From the NCBI GenBank assembly GCA_010015655.1, contig ML976844.1, positions 1-13,779 of the forward strand: a DNA stretch of 13,779 bases, in the 5' to 3' direction. This stretch comes from Bimuria novae-zelandiae CBS 107.79. Taxonomy: Eukaryota; Ascomycota; Dothideomycetes; Pleosporales; Didymosphaeriaceae. A program made the translations under genes and the position numbers. Under the pieces are notes generated by a model. That model had not been told where the DNA came from and made no database searches. It saw nothing but the letters and a program-made list of their open reading frames with translations. Shown here piece by piece: positions 1-8,050 of this stretch (position 1 is its first letter; every line of letters begins with the position of its first letter).

Positions 1-540
1 TATTATTATTTTATATTTTTTTTTATTTCTAACTTTTTTTTATTATTATTTTACTACTGTTTTAAACTTCTTACTACTATTTTTCTAAACTTTTTATATT
101 AATTTTATTATATTATAAATATATTTAAATTATATATTAATTTTATTAAACACCTTGATTATAAACTATTTATTTATTATTAATTTACTATTTTTACTAT
201 TTTACTACTTTGCCTTTTACTTTATTTATTAATTATTTTTATAATACTCTACTTTTTTTATTATATATTTTTATTATTATTATATTTTTTTATTTTTACA
301 TTTTTTTTATATATAAATTTTTTATATATATAAATTTTTTATATATATAAATTTTTTATATATATAAATTTTTTATATATATAAATTTTTTTAATCTTAT
401 ATATAAAATGTTATATTTTCCTTTTAAACTTTTTTCTTTTTATAGTTTTATTATTATTATACCTTTTTACTTTTTTATTCTTTTTACTTTATTCAAAACT
501 TAAAATATATAGCCAAAATATAAATAAAATTATATATTAA
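1..540. other. Extreme AT-rich non-coding block
   Basis: This stretch is almost entirely A and T, with long T-runs and TATATA runs and very few G residues. No reading frame of note is visible on either strand. The composition changes sharply at about 540-590, where sequence with ordinary C and G content begins; that sequence belongs to the 3' end of the helicase pseudogene. It could be a RIP-saturated older repeat or an AT-rich isochore block. Nothing in it can be assigned to a family by eye. Confidence 0.8.
303..392. repeat. 17-bp tandem repeat, about five copies
   Basis: The unit AAATTTTTTATATATAT repeats with a period of exactly 17 bp: the AAA triplets fall at 315, 332, 349, 366 and 383. 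The copies are almost identical, which contrasts with the scattered mutation of the surrounding sequence. This suggests recent expansion by slippage or unequal exchange. No function can be read from it. Confidence 0.9.
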
Positions 541-853
541 TAAAAAAACCTTTTTTATTTTTTCCTCTATACCCCTACTTTCCTAATAATCGGGTGATCT
601 AACAAAACTCAGCCACTAAACGGTTACTCTCTACCGAATTAAATGCCTGCTTTGTCCCTAAATATTAAACTAACCTATCTATTAACGATCCATTAACCCT
701 CTCACGCAATAATCTATTAACCTAATAGTTTCTAATAGAATCCTCGCTGCCATGCACGATCCCTATTAATCTACCTACTAAAACGCTATAATACTAGTAT
801 TCGCCGCCTGCTACCTACTAATAACGCTCTTGTCTGTTCTCCTCCTATTAATG

Positions 854-877
854 GCACATCTCCTGCGGCACCCCGCA
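854..877 (-). other. C-terminal second Cys cluster of the helicase pseudogene
   Basis: The frame reads WCGVPQEMCH, preceded by aromatic residues and followed by a Glu-Glu-Asn-Arg-Gln stretch and GGEYQY-like text. I recognise this as the conserved C-terminal block of fungal telomere-linked helicases. It resembles a zinc knuckle, though only two Cys remain visible here. Confidence 0.6.
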
Positions 878-1276
878 CCAAAAATAACCTAAATATAGCT
901 TATACTAGATTTACTACTCTATTTTCTTAATTAGCTCCTTTGCCTACTAGCTCTCTACTTACTAATATTACTAAATATTATGTGCGCTCTGTCTATTGCC
1001 CGCACCCTTATATATCCCGCACTAATTTGCCTACTACGCTAACTAACTACGTAACTATTCTATACTAGCGTACGCCTCTTACTAGTCCTGCATAAACCTC
1101 TATCGCGGACCCTATCGTGTCTGCTCCTACTACTAAAACGCATGCTATACTACTTCCCTTTTAGTCTCCTTATCCCTCTTTCTTTTTACTTTAACTACGT
1201 TTATCTCTTCTCTATTACTACTATCCTTATCGCTACCCTCCTTGCTCTCCTTCTCTTTTATCTCTTCGCCTCTTTT

Positions 1277-1366
1277 GCAAATATTGCATTTCTCTTCCCC
1301 CTTTTTATACCCTACCCGCTCTGCTTCTCTATAATCCAAATACCCGCCTAACACCACTCGCCTACA
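1277..1366 (-). other. RecQ-type zinc-binding Cys cluster (degraded)
   Basis: Within an 85-codon stop-free stretch of the minus strand (1145-1402), in the same frame as the helicase core, CRRVVL is followed by GYLD and then by KCNIC. This matches the RecQ zinc module layout: Cys-Arg-Arg, a spacer, a single Cys, then C-x2-C. The single middle Cys is replaced by Tyr (VGYKKG), as a TGC/TGT-to-TAC/TAT change would give. A charged tail rich in Glu, Lys and Ser follows (KEKESKEGSDKDSS). This is a genuine fragment of the helicase gene, not a separate gene. Confidence 0.75.
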
Positions 1367-1499
1367 CGTTGCCGTCTTGCCTTCTCTTGCCAACGCTTGC
1401 ACTAACGCATGCTCCTTTTCTTCCTACTTGTCTTTGGCTACTTGCTATGCCCCTTCCTGCACGATTATAACTGCCTCGCTCTATACCCTATTTTATTCT

Positions 1500-2400
1500 G
1501 CCCGGTCGCTCTTCTGCGCGTAATTTAACACGGAAAACAGCTAATTAATGTAGATAATACACTAGATATTAGGAATATTAACGCCTATCCCTAACGCGCT
1601 TATAGCTATAATAACCTACTTGCTACCTAATATAAAATCTTCTAACATGCTTATCTTGCTAACGGCGTTATAGTAATACGCATAGTACCCTAACTACTAC
1701 GCTAACGCCTTAACCTTACGTACTAAATTACTATATATTACTACCTTACCCTGCCTATACTTGCGTAACTTCTATTGCACCACGCCTAATATTATCCCTT
1801 CTACCTCCTACTTCTTCGCTGCCCTCCCTACCTTAATTACCTAGTATGCCACGTTCGTCCGCGCCGTCTCTGCCTAGAACACCTTAACCTAGTTAGTATT
1901 AAAATACATTTGTTGGAATAACTTATCCTCTTCGCTAGGTAGTAACGTTATTATTAATAATACTATCTACGTCTCCGTGGCTACTAACTTGCCTAACTAC
2001 TATATCTACTTGCGGAATGTGTACCGCCAATTTAATATAATGTGGTACTTGTTAATTATAATCTAGTCTAACTACCATGTTACTTTTAAATAGTTTATAA
2101 ATGTGGTAAACCCTTGCGTAATAACTAACTTAAGCGTTACTAACACTATCGCGGCTACGTTAGGCGGGCGCCGGCTCTCCCACGCTGTATATAATATCCT
2201 TAGCTTCTTACACCGCCGTATTATGTCGCCTTATAATATAATTAACGGGATAATAATAATAGTCGTGCCACTTTACTTAGCCCACGCTAGTAATATAAAC
2301 AATATGCTCTTGCCCGCCCCTATTAGTATTACTACCACTATAGGGCTCTCTCTACCTATAATGGTATTAATCGCCTCTCGCTGCACGCTTTAAAATATTG
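1500..2400 (-). other. RecQ helicase core (motifs I to VI) of the U1 pseudogene
   Basis: Walker A reads GAGKS at 2306-2320. Motif Ia follows as a PLI-x-L-x-GD stretch (about 2230-2270). The DEAH-type box is at 2042-2053 but reads N-K-Y-H: Asp, Glu and Cys codons appear to have become Asn, Lys and Tyr by G-to-A change. Motif III is near 1935-1960 (LLIITLLPS). The second RecA domain shows KVVIYSN (near 1720-1740), ISALGIGVNIPNI for motif V (about 1565-1605), and QKSDRAE in place of the usual QESGRAGR of motif VI (about 1500-1520). The ATPase would be dead even without the stops. Confidence 0.85.
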
Positions 2401-2639
2401 CTATCTTACCTACTATTCTTTGCAACTACTTGGCGGTGTCCATCTTTCTTAACCTTCCCTACTAATCTATCCTAGCCTCGTCTGCCTTACTTTTAAACGG
2501 CGCCCTCTTTCGCTTCCTGCACTTATCCTCCTTGCTACTATTTAGCGGAAACCCTAAAAATTAATACTAATCCGTGCTCGATATCTAAAACTACTATTAC
2601 CTGTCTACTATTACCCTAGCCTGCTCTATAATGCCTCGT

Positions 2640-3240
2640 GTGTACACTATACCCGCCACATGCGCCGTGTGCCTAGCCTATAAATCCGCTACCAACGCTT
2701 TCGTATTCTCTTCGTTTTATGCCTCGCTTTTGTCTCCTTTTTTTGGCTAAAACGCCGCGGACCCGCGTAAAAACCGTCGACTAATACTAATAGTAATCTT
2801 ACGGTACGCGGTAATTATTAATAACTAGCCTAATCTAACGCTAGTCTCGCGTTTTAACACCTCTTATAATTAGTCCGTCGTCCACTTGCGCCCGTTAGGG
2901 TTGGCTAATTACATGTGCGATAAAATCGCCTCCTTCTTTTATACTATCGCCTCTATCCACTGCTAGAACGGCAACACTAGCCATATGTAATATACCACTA
3001 ACTCGCCTACCTCGCGCGGCAAATACTAGTGAATAATCTTAACGTCGCCATTAACGGCATACCCTTTATAGTATCTTATTATAAATACTACCTTGCCGTC
3101 CTCGACGAATATATTATAGTAGCCCCCTTTAACTATGTTACTGTGCCAGATGCTTATAATCTCGGGCCCTCTAGCCAGCTACCCGCCTGTAATATGTATT
3201 AACGCGATTAACTTCTCCCTAAATATAACTACTTAGTCCA
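2640..3240 (-). other. Tyrosine-recombinase-like region inside the helicase pseudogene
   Basis: Reading the minus strand, a box resembling recombinase box I (TGG-x-LARGPEIISI) has its Arg at 3170-3172. A Lys follows at 3065-3067 in YYKG, then the HQYLPREVGELVVYY-like helical stretch, then a box II-like YRKITISISR with Arg at 2801-2803. Last comes RHTAHVAGIVYARG with His at 2669-2671 and Tyr at 2642-2644. The His and Tyr are nine residues apart, the spacing between the H/W and the nucleophilic Tyr in XerD and Cre. The box II His of a classic H-x-x-R is not evident, and the Arg-to-His gap (44 residues) is longer than the roughly 23 of Cre and XerD. The resemblance is an inference from motifs. 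Confidence 0.45.
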
Positions 3241-4139
3241 TGTACTGCCTAACCTCTTACTAGTTAACGCCCGAACGGGTGCCTAGCTTTATAAACTGGT
3301 CCTTAATCTGGGCATCCTAGCCAACCCGCTTATATAACTACTACTTCTCGTCCACGGGCATGCGGGTGCGCTGGTCTTTTAAAAAATTCTACCCTAATTA
3401 CTTATTAGTTAGATTGTCGCGCAAACTCTCCTACGGGATACTAGGGATAGGCTTGGCGAACGGGCCGTTGCTAAATAATAAATCCTCTATTAATAACTAC
3501 TAACTCTCCTCCCTTAACCCGTGCACTATGCTGCAGAACTGGGCTATAGTAAACTATAGCTCCTTATATAATAGCTTGTCCTACCCTACCTACTCTACAT
3601 GGCCGCGTAACGTCGTGTTGTAATAGATCTTTAGCCCGTACGTCTGTAAATCCAATATCCACTATATAGGGCTGTGGCTATCGCGCACTATAAACCTGTC
3701 CATTATCTACTAGACCTGCTATAAATACCCTTTTGGCCAGCCCCGTCGCTAGATGCTATCTCTATCGCTCTTATATGCGCTATTACTATTTATGTCGTCT
3801 CTTGCAAATGTATCTAATAATTCTAACGCTTACTACACTACTATAAACTAGGTAACCTTAATAATAACTAATAAAATAGGCGGGTACTATTTGGCGCTCT
3901 TCTACCCGTCCTTTTTTACCCCTAATATGGCTAATGCACATACTAACGGGCTGTCGTACTCTTTACAGGTAATAGACTAGCTTAATAATACAATGCAAAA
4001 CGCCAAATACGATTTCTTAATACTTAATAACGCTTTGCGCTTACCTATAATTCTAGCCTCCTTTACCTCTTGCTCGGCCTCTATCTCTCCTACCGCACTA
4101 TCTACGTCGTCTATTATCGCCTTATCTACACTATTGTCT

Positions 4140-4195
4140 CCGTTTTCTATTTCTTCTATTTCTTCCTCCTCTTCCTCCTCTTCCTCCTCTACCAC
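4140..4195 (-). repeat. Glu-rich slippage tract in the helicase pseudogene
   Basis: The plus strand is a run of TTCCTCCTC-type triplets and the minus strand encodes a run of ten or more Glu residues. The equivalent stretch differs in length and sequence in U3 (about 7330-7400) and U4 (about 10100-10185), where it is TTTCTC-rich. It behaves like a coding microsatellite in an acidic linker between the N-terminal part and the rest of the protein. Confidence 0.75.
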
Positions 4196-5162
4196 TCCTT
4201 TTATTACCTTTACTAACGCCTCCCACGCCTCGCGCTACTACTAGGTAAACTAGTACGTAGGGCTCTTCCACGCGTGCGCTTGCTGCGTCTACTAAAAAAA
4301 TATTAATATCTACTTCTATGGCTAGGTATAGTTACTAACCACCTTCTTATTTATATATAGCTATAATAGCGTGAACCGCGTCTGGTGCTTCTCTATCTGG
4401 ATTACTTCTAATCGCACGAATATCCCCGTGTAGTAGATAACGAACGCCTGGCTAAACTGCGCTAACCTATCTATAGCCTCTTATATAGCGGCTGCCATAG
4501 ACTTCTCTTTAGCTTTAGGCTCTTCTACGCTTACTAATAATTTAGGCTACTCTATACCTACTAAATACAGTATCTACCTAGTCTACTCTAGCTATAGGTT
4601 TACCTCGTCTCGCGCGCTGTCCTGGATTATCGTCTTAGCCCGCTTTTACACGTTGGCCCACGCCTTATTTATGTTCCTGCTAACGCTTGCCTACCTAGCC
4701 TCGCCGTCTACGGGTTTGGGGGTGGGTTTAGGTTAGTGGACCTCGAAATACTATAAACCGGCGCCTTAGGCTAATAATCGTTAGCAATAGACGCGCCTCT
4801 AACCCTAATTACTACGTAATTATATACTTTACTTCTCTAATCGACGTAGATAGCCACCTCTACCTACTAGTAACTAACTGTGAACATGGCGCTAATGGTT
4901 CTTTATAACGCGAAAACTTTAAATAATCTAATAACACTAGCCTAGGGCTAATTAGCACATTAATCCGTTTGTGTATACTAGTAACTAGCTAATAGGTTTA
5001 ATGCTCTAACTAGGCACCTCTAGCTCGCTAGCATACTAGAGTAAACTAGCCTAGCTACTAAGCTTATTTACTACTAACTGCGCTCGCGTGCGCCTAACAC
5101 CCTAATAAATCTGCTATAAATAGTTACTTGCCTAGCTAGGCTAAACCCCGTACCTACACTCT

Positions 5163-5520
5163 TTGTATATCGCTAATAAATACTTAAGTAAATATTTAAA
5201 ATACTCGCTTGCGATGCTACTCTTTACTATAATAGCGGGCTTAACGCTGCTGCAGGTAGGTTCTAACAATAGGTCCCTATCGCACTATATAGCCTTTTTA
5301 ACGCGTGGAATTCTTTACGACTTAACGCGTCTTTGCTTATGCTATGCGTTAGTCTCTATTTCGGAGCTGCCTCTGGTGTCTAATCGCCGCCTTATTATGT
5401 TTACCCTAACCCTAACGCGCAACCCTAACGCCTATAACTATATATTATTTAGTGCTATAAATTAGCTGGGACGTGTAACTTAGTGTGCTAAATCTATTAC
5501 TGAAATTTTAGGTTAATTAG
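5163..5520 (+). pseudogene. Conserved plus-strand reading frame, function unknown (U1 copy)
   Basis: An open frame of about 100 codons starts at an ATG at 5163 and reaches a TAG at 5463-5465. That stop is TGG (Trp) in the U2 and U4 copies, so the ancestral frame probably ran on towards about 5520. It encodes a Leu-rich, Cys-containing peptide with the conserved pieces LTRLCL, ALVSI and LTLTRNPN. The same frame, without frameshift, is seen in U2 (6213-6440), U3 (8461-8700), U4 (about 11465-11694) and in part in U7. LTLTRNPN is encoded by the CCCTAACCCTAA repeat. I do not recognise the product. The opposite strand is also fairly open and basic here, so this could instead be an upstream exon of the helicase or non-coding DNA. 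Confidence 0.3.
5401..5429 (-). repeat. Interstitial telomeric motif, reverse orientation (U1)
   Basis: ACCCTAACCCTAACG followed by CGCAACCCTAACG gives two adjacent and one separated copy of the C-strand telomere repeat. The orientation is opposite to the TTAGGG seeds at the unit ends. Equivalent motifs occur in U2 (about 6350-6372), U3 (about 8594-8620) and U4 (about 11590-11613), with one or two base changes. Confidence 0.85.
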
Positions 5521-5670
5521 ACTATAGGAACCTATCGACATGTGGGGTTAACTATCTTTAACATACGGGCTACGTTCTTAGATATATATAAAAGAATTAG
5601 CCTAGCGCGAATATTTTATCCCTAACAAAACTAGGATCCTATTAATATGTAGGGCTACATGTTTATGCAG

Positions 5671-5683
5671 CCCTGGGTTAGGG
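5671..5683 (+). repeat. Telomere-seed junction J1
   Basis: CCCTGGGTTAGGG ends U1. It is followed at once by a second copy of the last 46 bp of U1. The source copy has TAGGATCCT at 5632-5640 and the join reads TAGGGTCCT, so TAGG is shared. Confidence 0.9.
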
Positions 5684-5717
5684 TCCTATTAATATATAGG
5701 GCTACATGTTTATGCAG

Positions 5718-5729
5718 CCCTGGGTTAGG
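5718..5729 (+). repeat. Telomere-seed junction J2
   Basis: CCCTGGGTTAGG is followed by CACTTCTAGC, the start of U2. The corresponding source position in U1 is 5011-5017 (TAGGCAC), so TAGGCAC is shared across the join. Confidence 0.85.
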
Positions 5730-5969
5730 CACTTCTAGCTTACTAGCATACTATATTACACTAGCCTAACTCTAAAGCTCGTTGGCTACTAACTATGCTT
5801 ACTTACGTCTAACCCCCTTATAGACATGCTGCAAATGGCTCCTAGCGTGGCTAGGTAAAACGCCGTACCTGCATTCTCTATAAATTACTAACGTATACTT
5901 AGGTAAATGTTCGAAATACTTGCCTACGACGCTACTCTCTATTATAATACTAGACTCGACGCTACTGCG

Positions 5970-6100
5970 CCTGGGTTTTTAATAGGTTCCTATAATAGGT
6001 TATAGGCCACTAAACAGGTTATAGGTGCTATAATAAATCCCTAGGCTTCGTAACAGGTTATAGATTACTGCGACGCGTTGCTACTATTAATAACTATACG
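5970..6100 (+). repeat. Imperfect AGGTTATAGG repeats (subfamily B insert, U2)
   Basis: AATAGGTTATAGG, AACAGGTTATAGG and AACAGGTTATAGA occur three times within about 100 bp, separated by CCACTAA-type spacers. The same arrangement is in U4 at about 11255-11335. U1 and U3 lack the block completely at the matching position (about 5265 and 8455). Confidence 0.7.
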
Positions 6101-6212
6101 GTTTACTATACTAGTTACTGCACGGTATATAGGTTACGGAACGGGTTACTAGCTGCGTTATGCGTAATACTAGGTAATAGTAATTAAATGCACGTTACTA
6201 TGGCTACCTACG

Positions 6213-6440
6213 AGCCATCTATCGCGCTATATAGCTGTTTTAACTCTTGTAATTCTTCGCGTTCTAACGCGTTTTTGCTTTTGCTACACGTTGGTCCTTA
6301 TCTTAGAATTAACTCTAGTGTCTAATCGTTGCCTTATTATGTTTGCCCCAACCCTAACGCGCAACCCTAACGCTAATAACTATATAATTTCTAGCGCTGT
6401 AAATTGGCTAAGACGTGTAACTCGTAACCCTAAATCTTAA
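6213..6440 (+). pseudogene. Conserved plus-strand reading frame, U2 copy
   Basis: The same frame as at 5163-5520, open from an AGC-CAT-CTA start of similarity to a TAA at 6438-6440, without an ATG. It keeps LTR-x-CFCY, SNRCLIMF, PTLTRNPN and SSAVNWL. It shows that the Trp codon ending the open stretch in U1 is TGG here, so this copy reads 20 or more codons further. Confidence 0.3.
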
Positions 6441-6586
6441 GTCTAAAGTTGGGGTAAACTGGCCCGCGAGAACCTATTAAAATATTACCTTTAGTATCTT
6501 TAAAATGTTACCCCCGTTCTTAGACGTACGTACAGGAAAGTAGCTAGTGCGGATATTCTATCCCTAATAAAATAACGCTGCTATTA

Positions 6587-6604
6587 AAATGTTAGGTAAT
6601 ATTT
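6587..6604. repeat. Near-palindrome at the U2 terminus
   Basis: AAATGTTA, GG, TAATATTT. In U4 the same site (11832-11849) is a perfect inverted repeat ending TAACATTT. The U2 copy differs by one C-to-T change in a CpA context, as RIP would give. Confidence 0.75.
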
Positions 6605-6612
6605 CTAAGTAG

Positions 6613-6624
6613 CCCTAGGTTAGG
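6613..6624 (+). repeat. Telomere-seed junction J3 (RIP-altered)
   Basis: CCCTAGGTTAGG is the only seed in the array in which the CCCTGGG has become CCCTAGG, a TpG-to-TpA change. It is followed by ACTACATGTTTATG, which matches the last 30 bp of U1 (from 5651), with TAGG shared. Confidence 0.75.
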
Positions 6625-6641
6625 ACTACATGTTTATGCTG

Positions 6642-6654
6642 CCCTGGGTTAGGG
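6642..6654 (+). repeat. Telomere-seed junction J4
   Basis: CCCTGGGTTAGGG is followed by ACGGGCTCGGCGG, the truncated left end of U3. The source position in U1 is 3442-3447 (TAGGGA), and in U4 9415-9420 (TAGGGA). TAGGGA is shared across the join. Confidence 0.9.
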
Positions 6655-8050
6655 ACGGGCTCGGCGGACGGGCCATTACTAAATAATAAATCCTCTATTA
6701 ATAACTGCTAACTCTCCTCCCTTAACCCGTGCACTATGCTGCGGAACTAGGCTATAGTAAACTATAGCTCCTTGTATAATAACTCGTCCTGCCCTACCCA
6801 CTCTACATGGCCGCGTAACGTCGTGTTGTAATGGATCTTCAGCCCGTACGTCCGTAAATCTAACATCTACTACATGGGGCTGTGGCTACCGCGTACCATA
6901 AACCTGTCTATTATCTGCTAGACCTGCTATAAACACCCTTTTAGTTAGCTCTATTACTAGGTGCTGTCCCTATCGCTCTCGTACGCGCTATCGCTATTTA
7001 TGTCGTCTTTTATAAATGCATCTAACAATTCTAACGCCTACTATACTACTATAAACTAGGTAACCTTAATAATAGCTAATAAAATAGGCAGGTACTATTC
7101 GGCGCCCTTCCACCCGTCCTCCTTTACCCCTAACACGGCTAATACACACACTAACGGGCTGTTGTACTCTTTGCGGGTAATAGACTGGCTTAATAATGTA
7201 ATGCAAAACGCTAAATATAATTTCTTAATACTTAATAACGCTTTGCGCTTACCTATAATTCTACCCTCCTCTACCTTCTACTTAGCCTCTATTTCCCCCA
7301 CCGCACTATCTGCGTTGTTTATTATTACCTTATCTATCTTTCTATCTTTTATCTCTTCTGTCTCTTCCTCCTCTTTCGCCTCTGCCGCTCTTTCTACCGC
7401 CTTTACTAAAGCCTCCCACGCCTCGCGCTGCTACTAGGTAAACTAATACGTAGGGCTCTTCCACGCGTGCGCTTACTACGTTTGCTAAAAAAATATTAAT
7501 ATCTGTTTCTATAGCTAGGTATAGTCGCCAACTACCTTTTTGTTTATATATAGCTATAATAGCGTGAACCGCGTTTAGTGCTTTTCTATCTAGATTGCTT
7601 CTAATCGCACGAATATCCTCGTGCGGTGGATAACGGACGCCTAGCTAAACTACGCTAACCTATTTATAGCCTCCTATATAGCAGCTACTATAGGCTTCTT
7701 TTTAGCTTTAGGCTTTTCTACGCTTGCTAATAATTTAGGCCGCTTTATACCTACTAAATATAGTATCTACCTAGTCTACTCTAGTTACAGATTTACTTTA
7801 TCCCGCGTGCTGTCCTAGATTATTATCCTAGCCCGCTTCTATACGTTGGCCCACGCTTTGTCTATGTTCCTGCCAACGCTTACCCACCCGGCCTCGCTGT
7901 CCACAGGTTTGGGGGTGGAGTCGGGTTAGTGGACCTCGAAATACTGCGAACTGGCGCCTTAGGCGAATAATCGCTAGCAATAGATGGCTTTATAATCTTA
8001 CTTATTACGTAACTATATGCGCTTTCGCTCTATTTAACTGGGATAACTAC
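6655..8050 (-). pseudogene. Telomere-linked helicase N-terminal fragment (U3)
   Basis: This fragment matches U1 from 3447 to about 4860 and reads on the minus strand. It holds only the N-terminal third of the protein: the PKPVDSEAGW region (near 7900), the EVNL and KPKAKK stretch, the conserved REAWEAL-like segment (near 7405-7425), a shorter acidic tract, and part of the linker. The recombinase-like region, helicase core and Cys clusters are all missing, because the unit starts at a TAGGGA site joined to a telomere seed. Stops of the RIP type are frequent. It cannot encode a helicase. Confidence 0.8.

Larger units (their letters stand above)
530..4860 (-). pseudogene. Telomere-linked RecQ helicase, RIP-inactivated, near full length (U1)
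   Basis: This is a degraded gene of the fungal telomere-linked RecQ helicase family, which in intact form would unwind DNA in the nucleus. One frame runs from about 4860 down to a TAA at 530-532, roughly 1,420 codons. The segments I translated along it keep the same frame, so there is no net indel between them, but there are dozens of stops of the kind CAG/CAA/TGG become under RIP. Order of parts: N-terminal region (4860-4200), Glu-rich tract (4140-4195), a linker with conserved PIPSIPQESLRDNLTNKQLG-like text (near 3400-3470), a recombinase-like region (2640-3240), the helicase core (1500-2400), a RecQ-type Cys cluster (1277-1366), a Gln/Glu-rich stretch, and a second Cys cluster (854-877). 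The start codon cannot be fixed: the frame seems to continue past 4800 without a clear ATG. Family assignment rests on remembered conserved text and motifs, not a search. Confidence 0.85.
4861..5670. other. U1 upstream (terminal) region of the subtelomeric unit
   Basis: This lies 5' of the helicase pseudogene and is conserved in U2, U3 and U4. It contains a conserved plus-strand reading frame (5163-5520), a CCCTAACCCTAA motif, and a terminal stretch (TATCCCTAACAAA, ending TGCAGCCCTGGG) that leads into the telomere seed. It may include the helicase promoter and a 5' exon, but no promoter elements can be assigned with confidence. Confidence 0.6.
5634..5729 (+). repeat. 47-bp tandem duplication of the U1 terminus
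   Basis: Two copies lie head to tail: 5634-5682 and 5683-5729. Both contain CCTATTAATAT, AGGGCTACATG and CAGCCCTGGGTTAGG, differing mainly by one G/A change. The duplication boundary is the telomere seed, so it is best read as the shortest class of added unit and not as ordinary slippage. Confidence 0.85.
5730..6612. repeat. Unit U2: upstream-only partial copy (subfamily B)
   Basis: This block matches the upstream part of U4 (from about 11000 to 11857) best and U1/U3 less well. It contains no helicase coding sequence. Like U4 it carries an extra stretch of roughly 230 bp (about 5970-6205) with imperfect AGGTTATAGG repeats, absent from U1 and U3. It also carries the plus-strand conserved frame (6213-6440) and the subfamily B terminus with the AAATGTTA palindrome. 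Its left end is the TAGGCAC junction and its right end a RIP-altered telomere seed. Confidence 0.8.

Noticed and set aside
303..392. CRISPR array
   Set aside because: The repeats are contiguous with no unique spacers and the host looks fungal.
1..540. Mitochondrial insert or centromere core
   Set aside because: Low G+C alone does not show either; no mitochondrial gene or known centromere motif is visible.
1142..1351. Open plus-strand stretch of about 70 codons, hydrophobic
   Set aside because: It lies opposite the zinc-cluster part of the helicase pseudogene, whose minus-strand frame has recognisable RecQ features. The hydrophobic text is what a Glu/Lys-rich gene looks like on its antisense strand.
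2103..2393. Open plus-strand stretch of about 96 codons
   Set aside because: Antisense to the Walker A and motif Ia region of the helicase. The stop-free run is a side effect of the coding frame on the other strand.
3993..4244. Ser-rich plus-strand stretch
   Set aside because: The poly-Ser is the antisense reading of the poly-Glu tract of the helicase; the U3 counterpart at 7162-7437 is rejected for the same reason.
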